From NCBI GenBank assembly GCA_023664625.1, contig JAMPFD010000001.1, forward strand, positions 305,874 through 369,873: a DNA stretch of 64,000 nucleotides. Direction: 5' to 3'. Below the pieces are notes generated by a model. It did not search any database and was not told where the DNA came from. It saw only the letters and a program-made list of their open reading frames with translations. This DNA comes from Bacillota bacterium (GTDB taxonomy: Bacteria > Bacteroidota > Bacteroidia > Bacteroidales > Bacteroidaceae). The position numbers and the translations under genes are program-made. Positions 17,131 through 26,147 of the stretch are shown piece by piece; the first letter of the stretch is position 1; each line of letters begins with the position of its first letter.

Positions 17131-17327
17131 ACAGGCCGTTTCATGTAACGTGAGCTAAACATATTAAAGCAATGCCTGTTGGAAAGCATTTTGTAACAGT
17201 GTCTTTTTTAGTATGGACCAACGCCCGGCAGAGACTCATGTCAAGCCCTTTTCCCGGGTTCCGCACCATCCCGACATGCAACAAGACAGGAGGAGAGAGA
17301 ACCTCTTGATGCGAAAGGCTGCAGAAC

Positions 17328-17512
17328 GACGCTGCGAAAGGTTAAGGTTTACCTCACAAAAGGCAGCCTTTGGAATGGTAAGTAACTATTGAAAATAATT
17401 TTATGATATAATATTTTTCATTAAAACGCAGTTGCTTCTTAGTACAAGCTGATTCACGGCAGTTACCTGAAAGAAAACCTTTTACAAGGCAAAAGGTCAC
17501 GGCCAGGCGGAT
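17328..17512. repeat. GGTAACC-type units flanking a short MITE-like repeat (copy F, 17380-17468)
   Basis: Degenerate palindrome units (GCGAAAGGTTAAGGTTTACC, CACAAAAGGCAGCCTTTGG) lie to the left and AAAACCTTTTACAAGGCAAAAGG to the right of a dispersed repeat with ends AAGTAACTATTGAAAATAAT and CACGGCAGTTACCT. The arrangement looks like one repeat inserted into a cluster of the other. Confidence 0.6.
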
Positions 17513-17632
17513 GACTTTCACAGTACAATTGCAGACCGCCTTGCGGCCGGCAGTCCAGACACTGCCTGTCCGCCATGCAGAATCCTCCTCCGGAGCCATC
17601 GGGAATCAGACGCGGAAGGCACTTAAGAAGAC

Positions 17633-17667
17633 GAAAAAGGCACTGTCCCATAAAGTGACAGTGCCTT
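17633..17667 (-). terminator. Rho-independent terminator of the HU gene
   Basis: The 11-bp perfect stem AAGGCACTGTC (17637-17647) / GACAGTGCCTT (17657-17667) is followed on the minus strand by a run of T. It is 34 nt past the stop of the HU gene. Confidence 0.92.
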
Positions 17668-17700
17668 AACGTTTATCTCTTGTATGTATCAATTCAAGGA

Positions 17701-17970
17701 TTAGAGAGCTGCATTGAGGTCAGCACCGGCCTTGAACTTTGCAACTTTCTTGGCAGCGATAGTTATCTTCTCCTTTGTTGCAGGGTTGATACCCTCACGA
17801 GCAGGACGCTCGTTCACTGAGAAAGTTCCGAAGCCGACGAGGGCGACCTTGTCATTTGCAGCAAGAGCCTCCTTGATAGCGTCGAGAGTTGCCTCAAGAG
17901 CCTTCTTTGAATCTGCCTTTGTGAGACCTGCAGCTGCTGCAACCTTCTCAACCAATTCTGTCTTGTTCAT
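17701..17970 (-). CDS. hup: HU-family nucleoid DNA-binding protein
   Basis: A small basic, abundant histone-like protein that bends and wraps DNA. Its 89 residues fit the HU/IHF fold exactly: helical dimerisation part MNKTELVEKVAAAAGLTKAD, the signature VALVGFGTFSVNERPAREG near residues 43-61, the arm INPATKEKITI, and the closing KKVAKFKAGADLNAAL. The Pro in the arm is the residue that intercalates into DNA in the family. It is a single-gene unit with a textbook promoter and terminator. It could be called HU-beta (hupB-like); the exact paralogue name is not certain because Bacteroidales carry several. Confidence 0.95.
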   Translation of the reverse strand: MNKTELVEKVAAAAGLTKADSKKALEATLDAIKEALAANDKVALVGFGTFSVNERPAREGINPATKEKITIAAKKVAKFKAGADLNAAL

Positions 17971-18051
17971 AATTTGCTATTAATTAAAGTTAATACTGTA
18001 CTTTGTCCCTTAAACACAAGTAAAATAGGGGGTTGTGAAATAAATATTCGG

Positions 18052-18082
18052 CAAAATTAGTATTTTAGTTTTAGAAAACAAA
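18052..18082 (-). promoter_or_regulatory. Bacteroidetes-type promoter of the HU gene
   Basis: On the minus strand, TTTG (plus-strand 18079-18082) is followed 19 nt later by TAATTTTG (18052-18059). This matches the -33 TTTG / -7 TAnnTTTG promoter of Bacteroidetes with ideal spacing. Confidence 0.85.
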
Positions 18083-18164
18083 CAAATTTGTCAAAAAAGT
18101 TATTAAAATCAACGAAAAAAATGGGTTTTAATGCTGTTTTTACGACTTTTCGCTCTTTTTTTTG

Positions 18165-18172
18165 TACTTTTG
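18165..18172 (+). promoter_or_regulatory. -7 promoter element of the rhomboid gene
   Basis: TACTTTTG fits TAnnTTTG; no well-placed -33 TTTG is seen. The predicted leader is about 150 nt. Confidence 0.5.
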
Positions 18173-18328
18173 CGCAAAAATAAGTCACAAGACCGTCCGG
18201 CAGTCATCCGGTACCTGCATAAGAGACTATGCCTGCGGCATTTGTAACGGGAAACGGCATCCGTATGCACTGGATGCCTGCCGCAGGAAGAGAAAAAGGA
18301 CAACATTCAAGCAAAAAACAAGAAACAA

Positions 18329-19231
18329 ATGCGACAGATACCACCAATCACAAAGAACCTCCTAATCATCAATGTGCTGGCATTCCTCGCACATTATGTC
18401 ATGCTCTCGAGAGGCATTGACCTCAACAGCATCTTCGGTCTGCACTTCATCATGGCCGAGGATTTCTCGCTGTACCAGATTGTGACATACATGTTCATGC
18501 ATGCAAACGCAGCCCACCTGTTCTTCAACATGTTCGCGCTGTGGATGTTCGGATGCACCGTGGAGAACGCATGGGGACAGAAGAGATTCCTTTTCTATAC
18601 CCTCGCCTGCGGAATAGGTGCCGGACTTTTTCAGGAATGCGCACAATTCATCTCCTATGCCGTACAGGGACTTGCGGCATATGACAGCGTAAACCTCGGA
18701 GGAATGATACTCCCGACATCCGAATATCTCAACCTGTGGAACACCGTCGGTTTCTCTGGAGCAGTCTACGGCATACTTCTCGGATTCGGCATGACATACC
18801 CTGAAGAGCGTATCTTTATCTTTCCCCTGCCCGTGCCCATCAAAGGCAAATGGTTTGTGTGCATCTACGCAGCGGTGGAGCTGTTCTCCGCCCTCGGGAC
18901 CTCTTCCGACAACGTGGCACACATAGCACACCTCGGCGGCATGGCGATAGGATATGCCATCATACAGTACTGGAAATATCAATACCGCAACCGTTATCAA
19001 TTCAAGGGATGGGACGGATATGAAGTGCGGGACCATGAGAGTCTCGGCGACAAACTGAAAGTCTTTTTCTCCAACCTCGGCAAGAAAAATTCAGGAAAGA
19101 ATGTCAAGAATGACAATGAGGAGGAGCGCAGACGGCAAGCGGAGATAGACCGCATCCTTGACAAAATCAAACGTACAGGATATGATTCACTGACAATGGA
19201 GGAACGCAAAAAACTCTTCGACAGAAAATAG
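18329..19231 (+). CDS. Rhomboid-family intramembrane serine protease
   Basis: Integral membrane protease that cleaves substrates inside or near the membrane. It has six or so hydrophobic segments across residues 10-215. The catalytic Ser143 is in GFSGAVYG, and the catalytic His198 is in NVAHIAHLGG. The oxyanion-hole motif HANAAHLFFN (His58, His63, Asn67) is also present, so the active site is complete. The C-terminal 80 residues are a charged cytoplasmic tail (KKNSGKNVKNDNEEERRRQ). At 300 residues it is long for a minimal rhomboid because of that tail. It is followed 90 nt later by an EEP-family phosphodiesterase in the same direction, a pairing often seen in Bacteroidales. The substrate is unknown. 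Confidence 0.93.
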   Translation: MRQIPPITKNLLIINVLAFLAHYVMLSRGIDLNSIFGLHFIMAEDFSLYQIVTYMFMHANAAHLFFNMFALWMFGCTVENAWGQKRFLFYTLACGIGAGLFQECAQFISYAVQGLAAYDSVNLGGMILPTSEYLNLWNTVGFSGAVYGILLGFGMTYPEERIFIFPLPVPIKGKWFVCIYAAVELFSALGTSSDNVAHIAHLGGMAIGYAIIQYWKYQYRNRYQFKGWDGYEVRDHESLGDKLKVFFSNLGKKNSGKNVKNDNEEERRRQAEIDRILDKIKRTGYDSLTMEERKKLFDRK

Positions 19232-19321
19232 CGTACCGCCACTTATCGGAAAGACAGGATCATTAACATAAGATATATATACCCGAAGACAGGGAAAAAA
19301 GTTATTTTTCAGGATATAGCA

Positions 19322-20404
19322 ATGAAAACAGCAGCAATGAGAATATTGCTCTATGCCAACATTATTGTCATCGCAATGATGCTGGCCACGGGCTTCGCAG
19401 GACTTCTCAATCCGGAGACGTTCACGCATCTGCACCTTATAGGATTCGCATTCCCGGCTTTTCTCCTCGCCAATGTCGCCTTTATCGTGATATGGCTCTT
19501 CTTTGACTGGAAGAAAGTCTGCGTTCCGGCACTCGGTTTCCTGCTCGCCTACTCACCAGTGATGACCTACTTCCCCGTCAATGCATACAAGGAAGTACCG
19601 GCGGATGCCATAAAGGTCATGTCATTCAATGTCTTCGCTTTCAACAACGAAGGCATCACGGAAGGAGAACCGAACCCTATACTTGAATATATCACACAGT
19701 CGGGAGCAGACATCGTGTGCATACAGGAATTTACGGACATCCGTGGACAGGACTCACTATGGCACGAGATGAACCGCATCTACCAACACAACGATACCGT
19801 CAGAGGGAATTCCGCCGGAAGCGGCAGTGTGGCGCTGTACAGCAAGTTCCCCATAAAGGCGAAGGAAAAACTGCCTATCAAATCAGCAAACAATCTCGCA
19901 GGTGTCTTCACCATAGACATTGACGGCCGGGATGTCAAAGTAATCAATGCCCATCTTGAGACCGTCGGTTTCTCAATGGAGGACAAGAACAAGTTCAGCC
20001 AGATGGTTCACGGAGACACTGACCGTGGAGAAATAAAGAAAGATTCCAAGACCCTGCTGTCCAAACTTGCTGAGTCGGCGGTGAAACGGGCATCGCAGGC
20101 ACGCACCATTGACGAATATGTAAAGGCAAACAGCAACACGCCCGTCATTTTCTGCGGAGACATCAACGACCATCCGCTTTCCTATGTGCACAACACCATA
20201 GCGGAAAACCTAAAAGACTGTTACCGCGAAACCGGCCATTGGGCTGGATATTCCATGCATTACTACTCCATGCACGTGCGTATAGATAATATAATGTGTA
20301 GCGACCATTGGAACATCTATGACTGCATCGTGGACAGATCTGTAACACAGTCTGACCATTACCCCATTTTCAGCCACATAAAGCTCAAGGATACCGACAG
20401 ATAG
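19322..20404 (+). CDS. Membrane-anchored endonuclease/exonuclease/phosphatase (EEP) family protein
   Basis: A 360-residue protein with three hydrophobic segments in the first 85 residues, then a full EEP catalytic domain: IKVMSFNVFAFNNEG (first metal/Asn motif), DIVCIQEFTD (metal-binding Glu), KVINAHLETVGF (His/Glu), VIFCGDINDHPLSYVH (catalytic Asp/Asn) and the closing SDHYPIFSHIKL (Ser-Asp-His). All catalytic residues appear present. The family hydrolyses phosphodiester bonds in DNA, phospholipids or inositol phosphates; in Bacteroidetes these membrane-bound forms are not well characterised, so the substrate is open. The likely operon partner is the rhomboid protease upstream. Confidence 0.9.
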   Translation: MKTAAMRILLYANIIVIAMMLATGFAGLLNPETFTHLHLIGFAFPAFLLANVAFIVIWLFFDWKKVCVPALGFLLAYSPVMTYFPVNAYKEVPADAIKVMSFNVFAFNNEGITEGEPNPILEYITQSGADIVCIQEFTDIRGQDSLWHEMNRIYQHNDTVRGNSAGSGSVALYSKFPIKAKEKLPIKSANNLAGVFTIDIDGRDVKVINAHLETVGFSMEDKNKFSQMVHGDTDRGEIKKDSKTLLSKLAESAVKRASQARTIDEYVKANSNTPVIFCGDINDHPLSYVHNTIAENLKDCYRETGHWAGYSMHYYSMHVRIDNIMCSDHWNIYDCIVDRSVTQSDHYPIFSHIKLKDTDR

Positions 20405-20409
20405 CATCA

Positions 20410-20453
20410 TGCAGGACACAGGAACAGTAATGACATATATCCTGTGTCCTGCA
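20410..20453. terminator. Long hairpin after the EEP gene
   Basis: TGCAGGACACAGGA (20410-20423) and TCCTGTGTCCTGCA (20440-20453) are perfect 14-bp complements with a 16-nt loop, starting 6 nt past the stop. There is no U-run, so termination is likely but not certain. Confidence 0.6.
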
Positions 20454-20791
20454 CGGTTCTCCTTGAAGTTTCCAACCCGTAAGAACACAACAAATTGCAC
20501 CCATATCCGGTATCTGACACGACTTTACATGCATTTCACTATCTGCCGGACACCGGAAAACGCGGCATAAAGCCTGTATCCTGCATATTGTCACATACAT
20601 CTTCCACAGTGCAAGCCTGAAAACAGGTGCCACTTATACCTGCATTCCGCATAATTTCACATACACTTTCTGATAGAGGCAGACACACATAAAGTGCCTG
20701 TTTTCAGGTCATTTAACGCCACTTGCACACAGGTTTTGCCACCTTTTTGAAAAAATAACCAACTTTTTTCTTTTATTTGGATAAAATTAAT
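20454..20791. other. Spacer with degenerate repeats before secDF
   Basis: No gene. CCTGAAAACAGGTGCCACTT (20616-20635) is an imperfect inverted match to AAGTGCCTGTTTTCAGG (20692-20708). The phrase CTGCAT..TCACATACA occurs twice (near 20581 and 20640). The palindromic content suggests worn repeats or transcript-end structures. Confidence 0.45.
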
Positions 20792-20799
20792 TAACTTTG
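20792..20799 (+). promoter_or_regulatory. -7 promoter element of secDF
   Basis: TAACTTTG matches TAnnTTTG, in an AT-rich region about 100 nt before the start codon. No clear -33 TTTG is at 19-20 nt. Confidence 0.55.
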
Positions 20800-20897
20800 C
20801 ACGCATATTGTGTATAGTCCTCATTGGCTCCACACCTCAGCAGGAGGACACGAAAAACTGACAGACACGAAAATAAATAACAAAAATAAATAACAAA

Positions 20898-23800
20898 ATG
20901 CAAAACAAAGGAATTGTAATTGTAACAGCGGTCCTTCTGACTCTGGCAAGCATCTTCTACCTTTCCTTCTCGGTAGCCACAAGTTACTATGACAGCAAGG
21001 CAAGCGAGATAGAAGACCCGATTGCCCAGCAGGACTACAAGGACTCTGTGAAGTACCTTGGCGTCTACACCTATCAGAAGTGTCTTGAGACACAAATCGG
21101 TCTCGGCCTTGACCTGAAAGGTGGTATGAACGTGATACTTGAAATCAGTGTTCCTGACGTTATCGACGTGCTCGCCGACCACAAGTCTGACGCAGCGTAT
21201 CAGAAAGCTCTTGCAGAGGCCAAGAAAGAAGAAGAGACAAGCCAGTCAGACTTCATCTCTCTCTTTATCAAAGCTTACCACAAGGCAGCTCCCGGTCACC
21301 GTCTCGCAGAGGTTTTCGCCACACAGCAGCTGAAAGGAAAGGTGTCAACACAGTCTTCCGATGCAGAGGTGGAGAATGCTCTCCGTGCGGAAGTACAGTC
21401 TGCCATAGACAACTCATTCAACGTTGTACGTAACCGTATCGACAAGTTCGGTGTCGTCCAGCCTAACATTCAGAAACTCGAAGGTCAGGACGGACGTATC
21501 ATGGTGGAGATGCCAGGTGTCCGCGAGCCGGAGCGCGTCCGCAAGCTCCTCCAGGGTTCTGCAAACCTTGAGTTCTGGGAAACATACAACGCATCGGAAA
21601 TTCTTCCTTATCTCCAGCAGCTTGACCAGCGTATCGCAAACGGCGAGACTGCAGCTGACACAACAGCAATACAGGAAGTTGTTGCCGAAGCACAGGCACA
21701 GCAGGACTCTGCAAAGGCAGCCGAGGCACAGCCTAAGTTCCAGTTGAAGAAGAACGAGGCACAGGCTGAGGCGGGCGTTGCCGCCAAGAGTTCAAAGAGC
21801 ACAGACAAACTCATTGCCGAAGCAAAGAAAAAGAGCCCCCTCTTCGCAGTATTCCAGCCAACAGGTGGTCAGAGCCTTTCTGTCATAGGTTATGCCAACG
21901 TACGCGACACAGCATACATAGCACAGCTTCTCAACACTCCTGAAGCAAAGCAGATTATCCCTTCTGACGTAAGACTGCTATGGTCTGCCAAGCCGGCTGA
22001 CGGCATTCAGGCAAAGAATATCTTTGAACTCCACGCCCTGAAAGTAACAACATCCAACGGACGTGCTCCGCTTGAGGGCGATGTAATTGTCGATGCAAAG
22101 GACGAGTTCGACCAGTACGGACGGCCATGTGTATCCATGCAGATGAACTCTGAAGGCGCACGCCTTTGGGCACAGCTCACGAAAGCAAACGTAGGCAAGG
22201 CCATCGCCATCGTACTTGACGGCGTTGTATACTCCGCCCCGCGTGTAAACGGCGAGATTGCCGGCGGCAACTCACAGATTTCAGGCAACTTCACAATCGA
22301 GGATACAAAAGACTTGGCAAACACGCTCAAGTCAGGACGCATGCCAGCACCGGCACGTATCGTACAGGAAGAGGTCGTAGGTCCTACGCTCGGCGCACAG
22401 TCAATCCAGCAGGGCTTGATATCTTTCGTCATAGCATTCGTGCTCCTCTGCGTGTACATGATTCTGATGTACGGATTCATCCCCGGCGCAATGGCTGACG
22501 GCGCATTGATTATAAACCTCTTCTTCACAGGAGGCATCCTTGCATCCTTCCAATCTGCACTTACGATGCCTGGTATCGCAGGTATCGTTCTGACACTCGG
22601 TACGGCAGTAGATGCCAATGTGCTTATCTACGAGCGCATCAAAGAAGAGATGAAACGAGGGCTCGGAATCAAGGAAGCCCTGAAGGCCGGCTACAGCAAC
22701 GCCTTCTCTGCCATCTTCGACTCCAACCTTACATCAATCATCACAGGTGTAATTCTCCTCACAATCGGTACCGGCCCAATCAAGGGCTTTGCCACAACAT
22801 GGATCATCGGCATCGTCTGCTCATTCTTTACGGCAGTGTTCCTCACACGTCTCATCTATGAGAACCGCCTTGCCAAGAACAAGTGGCTCGGTCTGACATT
22901 CACGACAGGAATCAGCAAGAACCTCCTTCAGAACACGAACATCCACTTTATCTCTATCTGCAAGAAGACATTCGTCGTTTACGGAATATTCATCATAGTG
23001 TTCGTTGCCTCTTTCTTCGTGCGCGGTCTGTCACAGTCCATCGACTTTACAGGCGGACGCAACTATGTAGTGGCATTCGAGAAGGCTGTTGAACCGGAGA
23101 GCGTACGCCCTCTTCTCGCAGAGGCATTCGCGGGAGCAAACACCTCTGCCCTCGCAATAGGCACAGACGGCAAGACTCTCCGAATCTCAACAAACTACAA
23201 GATCGAGTCCAACAACCCGGCTGTTGACGACGAATGTGAGACAAAGCTCTACAACACACTGAAGAAGGCGGGCTTCGTAAACCAGGAGAACGTTGAGTCG
23301 TTCAAGAACCCTGACATACGTGAAGGCGGTTCTATCATCTCTTCTACGAAGGTAGGACCTTCCGTTGCGAAGGACATCACTTACGGCGCGATCATCTCCG
23401 TGCTCGTTGCCCTCATCGCAATCTTCATCTACATCCTTGCACGTTTCCGCAACATGGCATTCTCAATAGGCTCCATAGCAGCTCTTGCCATTGACACCAT
23501 CGTCGTCATCGGCTGCTACTCAGTCTTCTACGGCATACTGCCATTCTCACTCGAGATTGACCAGACGTTCATCGGAGCCATACTTACCGTGATAGGCTAT
23601 TCTATCAATGACAAGGTGGTTGTCTTCGACCGTATCCGCGAGAACATGGGGCTCCATCCTAAGGCAGACCTGCAGAAAACTTTCAACGCTTCTATCAACC
23701 AGACTCTTGCCCGTACAGTCAACACTTCACTCTCAACACTCCTCGTGCTGATCTGTATCTTCATCCTCGGCGGTGACAGCATACGCAGCTTCTCATTCGC

Positions 23801-23909
23801 AATGATTCTCGGTGTAGTGTTCGGTACCCTGTCGTCTATTTTCGTTGCCGCACCGGTGGCCTACATCACTCTCGGCAAGAAGGTGAGAGACTTGCGCACA
23901 GAAGAGTAG
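20898..23909 (+). CDS. secDF: Protein translocase subunits SecD and SecF fused (SecDF)
   Basis: A 1003-residue inner-membrane RND-type protein that uses proton motive force to help the SecYEG channel release exported proteins. The N-terminal TM segment is followed by the SecD periplasmic region: GLDLKGGMNVILEI (D1-type motif near residue 72), RNRIDKFGVVQPNIQ and AIVLDGVVYSAP. The SecD membrane part includes ALTMPGIAGIVLTLGTAVDA and EEMKRGLGIKEA. The SecF half starts near 680 (FVVYGIFIIVFVASFF, IDFTGGRNYVV) and ends with the IGYSINDKVVVFDRIREN motif. An Ala/Gln/Lys-rich low-complexity insert of about 60 residues lies around residues 250-310. Fusion of SecD and SecF is normal in Bacteroidetes. 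Confidence 0.97.
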   Translation: MQNKGIVIVTAVLLTLASIFYLSFSVATSYYDSKASEIEDPIAQQDYKDSVKYLGVYTYQKCLETQIGLGLDLKGGMNVILEISVPDVIDVLADHKSDAAYQKALAEAKKEEETSQSDFISLFIKAYHKAAPGHRLAEVFATQQLKGKVSTQSSDAEVENALRAEVQSAIDNSFNVVRNRIDKFGVVQPNIQKLEGQDGRIMVEMPGVREPERVRKLLQGSANLEFWETYNASEILPYLQQLDQRIANGETAADTTAIQEVVAEAQAQQDSAKAAEAQPKFQLKKNEAQAEAGVAAKSSKSTDKLIAEAKKKSPLFAVFQPTGGQSLSVIGYANVRDTAYIAQLLNTPEAKQIIPSDVRLLWSAKPADGIQAKNIFELHALKVTTSNGRAPLEGDVIVDAKDEFDQYGRPCVSMQMNSEGARLWAQLTKANVGKAIAIVLDGVVYSAPRVNGEIAGGNSQISGNFTIEDTKDLANTLKSGRMPAPARIVQEEVVGPTLGAQSIQQGLISFVIAFVLLCVYMILMYGFIPGAMADGALIINLFFTGGILASFQSALTMPGIAGIVLTLGTAVDANVLIYERIKEEMKRGLGIKEALKAGYSNAFSAIFDSNLTSIITGVILLTIGTGPIKGFATTWIIGIVCSFFTAVFLTRLIYENRLAKNKWLGLTFTTGISKNLLQNTNIHFISICKKTFVVYGIFIIVFVASFFVRGLSQSIDFTGGRNYVVAFEKAVEPESVRPLLAEAFAGANTSALAIGTDGKTLRISTNYKIESNNPAVDDECETKLYNTLKKAGFVNQENVESFKNPDIREGGSIISSTKVGPSVAKDITYGAIISVLVALIAIFIYILARFRNMAFSIGSIAALAIDTIVVIGCYSVFYGILPFSLEIDQTFIGAILTVIGYSINDKVVVFDRIRENMGLHPKADLQKTFNASINQTLARTVNTSLSTLLVLICIFILGGDSIRSFSFAMILGVVFGTLSSIFVAAPVAYITLGKKVRDLRTEE

Positions 23910-23980
23910 TGAACACATGCCGTAAAGGCAAGGATGACAGTCTGCATATAAAAGACACATCCTTTCTTACATAACACAGA

Positions 23981-24019
23981 ACAAAAGGCTGCTCCCTGAC
24001 AAAGGTGGCAGCCTTTTGT
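23981..24019 (+). terminator. Rho-independent terminator of secDF
   Basis: ACAAAAGGCTGC (23981-23992) pairs with GCAGCCTTTTGT (24008-24019), a 12-bp perfect stem with a T-rich 3' arm. It is 70 nt past the stop. Confidence 0.88.
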
Positions 24020-24079
24020 CTTATCTGCAAGACCATAATCCAAGAAAAAAACACCGTTTAACCTCAACACATCACCGCA

Positions 24080-25357
24080 ATGAAAAAGAACCTTGAGACT
24101 ATATGCATCCATGGAGGATGGAAGGCAAAGAAAGGCGAACCGCAGCAGCTCCCCATCTACCAGTCGACAACATTCAAGTACGAGACCAGCGAGCAGATGG
24201 CACGTCTCTTCGACCTGGAGGACGAAGGATACTTCTATACACGCCTCGCCAATCCGACAAACGACGCTGTGGCAAAGAAAATCTGCGCCCTCGAAGGCGG
24301 CGTGGGTGCAATGCTCACATCCTCAGGACAGGCGGCAAACTTCTACGCCGTGTTCAACATATGCCAGTCAGGTGACCATTTCATCACCTCGAACAGTATC
24401 TACGGCGGCACCTACAACCTCTTCGGAGTAACAATGAAAAAGCTCGGCATCGAATGCACCTTCATCGACACTGACTGGACTGACGAGCAGATAGAAGCCT
24501 GCTTCAAGGAAAACACAAAATGCTTCTTCGGCGAGACAATCTCCAATCCCGGCGGAAACGTCTTCGACATCGAACGCTTCGCCAACATAGCTCACAAGCA
24601 CGGAGTGCCGCTCATTGTCGACAACACCTTCGCCACACCAATAAACTGCCGCCCGTTCGAATGGGGCTGCGACATCGTAACACACTCCACGACAAAATAC
24701 ATGGACGGACATGCCACACAAGTCGGAGGATGCATTGTCGACTCCGGCAACTTCGACTGGGACCAACATGCGGAGAAATTCCCGGGACTGACATCTCCCG
24801 ACGAGTCGTACCACGGGCTGACATACACCAAGTCATTCGGCAAAATGGCATATACCACAAAACTCATAGCACAGCTCATGCGCGACCTCGGCTCAATCCC
24901 TGCCCCTCAGAATTCTTTCCTGCTCAATCTCGGCCTCGAGACTCTCGCGCTCCGTATGCGCCAGCACTGCGCCAACGCCCAGAAAGTGGCAGAATGGCTG
25001 GAGAAGAATCCTAAAGTCGGCTGGATAAACTATTGCGGCCTGCCATCCAACAAGTACTATCCGCTCGCCCGGAAATACATGCCGGAAGGCTCCTGCGGCG
25101 TGATAGCCTTCGGACTTAACGGAAGCCGTGACGAAGCAATAAGGTTCATGGACAACCTCGAGTTCATATCCATCGTCACCCACGTTGCCGACGCACGCAC
25201 CTGCGTCCTCCACCCCGCCTCCCACACCCACCGTCAGCTCTCCGACGAACAGCTCCGTGAAGCCGGCATCGCACCTGACCTCGTACGCCTCTCCATAGGA
25301 ATCGAGAATGCCGAAGACATCATCGCCGACCTTCGCCAGGCCATGGAAAAAATGTAG
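24080..25357 (+). CDS. metY: O-acetylhomoserine aminocarboxypropyltransferase / Cys-Met metabolism PLP enzyme
   Basis: PLP enzyme that makes homocysteine from O-acetylhomoserine and sulfide (direct sulfhydrylation) in methionine synthesis. The 425 residues cover the whole Cys/Met-metabolism fold: ICIHGGWKAKKGEPQQLPIY at the start, YTRLANPTNDAV, SSGQAANFYAVFNICQSGDH, ISNPGGNVFDIE, and VDNTFATP before the PLP lysine in HSTTKYMDGH (Lys206). The C-terminal THVADARTCVLHPASHTHRQL with its substrate-binding Arg is characteristic of the MetY rather than the MetB branch. A related role such as methionine gamma-lyase cannot be excluded by sequence alone. It is a single gene between the secDF terminator and a repeat-rich spacer; no S-box or other methionine riboswitch was seen. 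Confidence 0.9.
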   Translation: MKKNLETICIHGGWKAKKGEPQQLPIYQSTTFKYETSEQMARLFDLEDEGYFYTRLANPTNDAVAKKICALEGGVGAMLTSSGQAANFYAVFNICQSGDHFITSNSIYGGTYNLFGVTMKKLGIECTFIDTDWTDEQIEACFKENTKCFFGETISNPGGNVFDIERFANIAHKHGVPLIVDNTFATPINCRPFEWGCDIVTHSTTKYMDGHATQVGGCIVDSGNFDWDQHAEKFPGLTSPDESYHGLTYTKSFGKMAYTTKLIAQLMRDLGSIPAPQNSFLLNLGLETLALRMRQHCANAQKVAEWLEKNPKVGWINYCGLPSNKYYPLARKYMPEGSCGVIAFGLNGSRDEAIRFMDNLEFISIVTHVADARTCVLHPASHTHRQLSDEQLREAGIAPDLVRLSIGIENAEDIIADLRQAMEKM

Positions 25358-25428
25358 AAGCCGCACATCTTCAACATGTAAAGGCACCGCACTCCGGCCG
25401 AAATATTCGGAAAAGTAAAAAAGCGCAC

Positions 25429-25670
25429 AAGTAACCATCTGTATATCAGCACACACCGCAAACACAGCCGTTTCCGGCGATTACTATGCGGACAGAAGGA
25501 AGAATGCCGGCATTGTGACAGAGCGACAACTATTCCCATAAGCCATACGAACAGAGCGAATATACAAAAAGTGCACGTAACGTCAGCAAGCGGCAAGCAC
25601 TGAGCAGTGAAGAAGAACAAGCTTTAGTGAACAAGAACTGCGTTATAAAATAATCCTCGCAGCAGCATCC
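25429..25670 (+). repeat. MITE-like dispersed repeat, long form, copy G (decayed)
   Basis: Only parts are conserved: the left end AAGTAACCATCTGTATATCAG, an internal GGCATTGTGACAGAGCGACAA, and the block GAACAAGCTTTAGTGAACAAG with TTATAAAATAATCCTCGCAGCAG at the right. Its length (about 242 bp) is like copy B, with a comparable insert. Confidence 0.6.
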
Positions 25671-25716
25671 CCTAAGGCACCACATCATGTATCCGCTGCC
25701 ATTCCACAAACATCCT

Positions 25717-25764
25717 CGGAGACAGGGAACACGAGAGACAGGCAACACGAGAGACAGGCAACGC
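25717..25764. repeat. Three tandem 16-bp units
   Basis: Units at 25717-25732, 25733-25748 and 25749-25764 follow the pattern GAGAGACAGGCAACAC with a few changes. This is too short and spacer-free to be a CRISPR array. Confidence 0.7.
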
Positions 25765-25790
25765 AACAGACATCACATACGAACTACTTC

Positions 25791-25870
25791 GCAAAAGGTA
25801 ACCTTCTGTTATACGAAAGGTTACCTTTTGCAATATAAACCGTAACCTTTTACCACACGAAAGGTAACCC
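25791..25870. repeat. GGTAACC palindrome cluster
   Basis: GCAAAAGGTAACCTT (25791-25805) is a perfect inverted match to 25817-25831. Two further units (CCGTAACCTTTTACC and ACGAAAGGTAACC) follow. It is the same repeat family as at 13684-13752. Confidence 0.8.
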
Positions 25871-26147
25871 TTCATCCTGCCGCTCCTCAGCATTTGAAAT
25901 CAAGCCCCTCCGCAATCCATGTCCGAAAGCACCACGACAACACCGGCAGCCACAGCCACACCCCTCCTCCACCACCCGCTTTTCATGCCGTTGTTTTGGT
26001 TAATGTATTATAAAAACTGACAGAAATCAAGTCCATTACAAAAACTTTTTATTAATTTTGTACCAAAGATGTTGCCGCAGAAAGACACCTGAACCGGCAG
26101 CCGACAAAACGAACTGACATTAACAATTATCATAAAAACAAACCACT
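25871..26147 (+). promoter_or_regulatory. Upstream region and -7 element of the SDR gene
   Basis: TAATTTTG at 26053-26060 fits TAnnTTTG; no good -33 box at 19-20 nt. The leader is about 85 nt. The rest of the spacer holds nothing recognisable. Confidence 0.45.

Noticed and set aside
18362-19036. 224-codon minus-strand frame
   Set aside because: Antisense to the rhomboid gene, whose catalytic motifs are intact.
25717-25764. CRISPR array
   Set aside because: Units are 16 bp with no spacers and no cas genes nearby.
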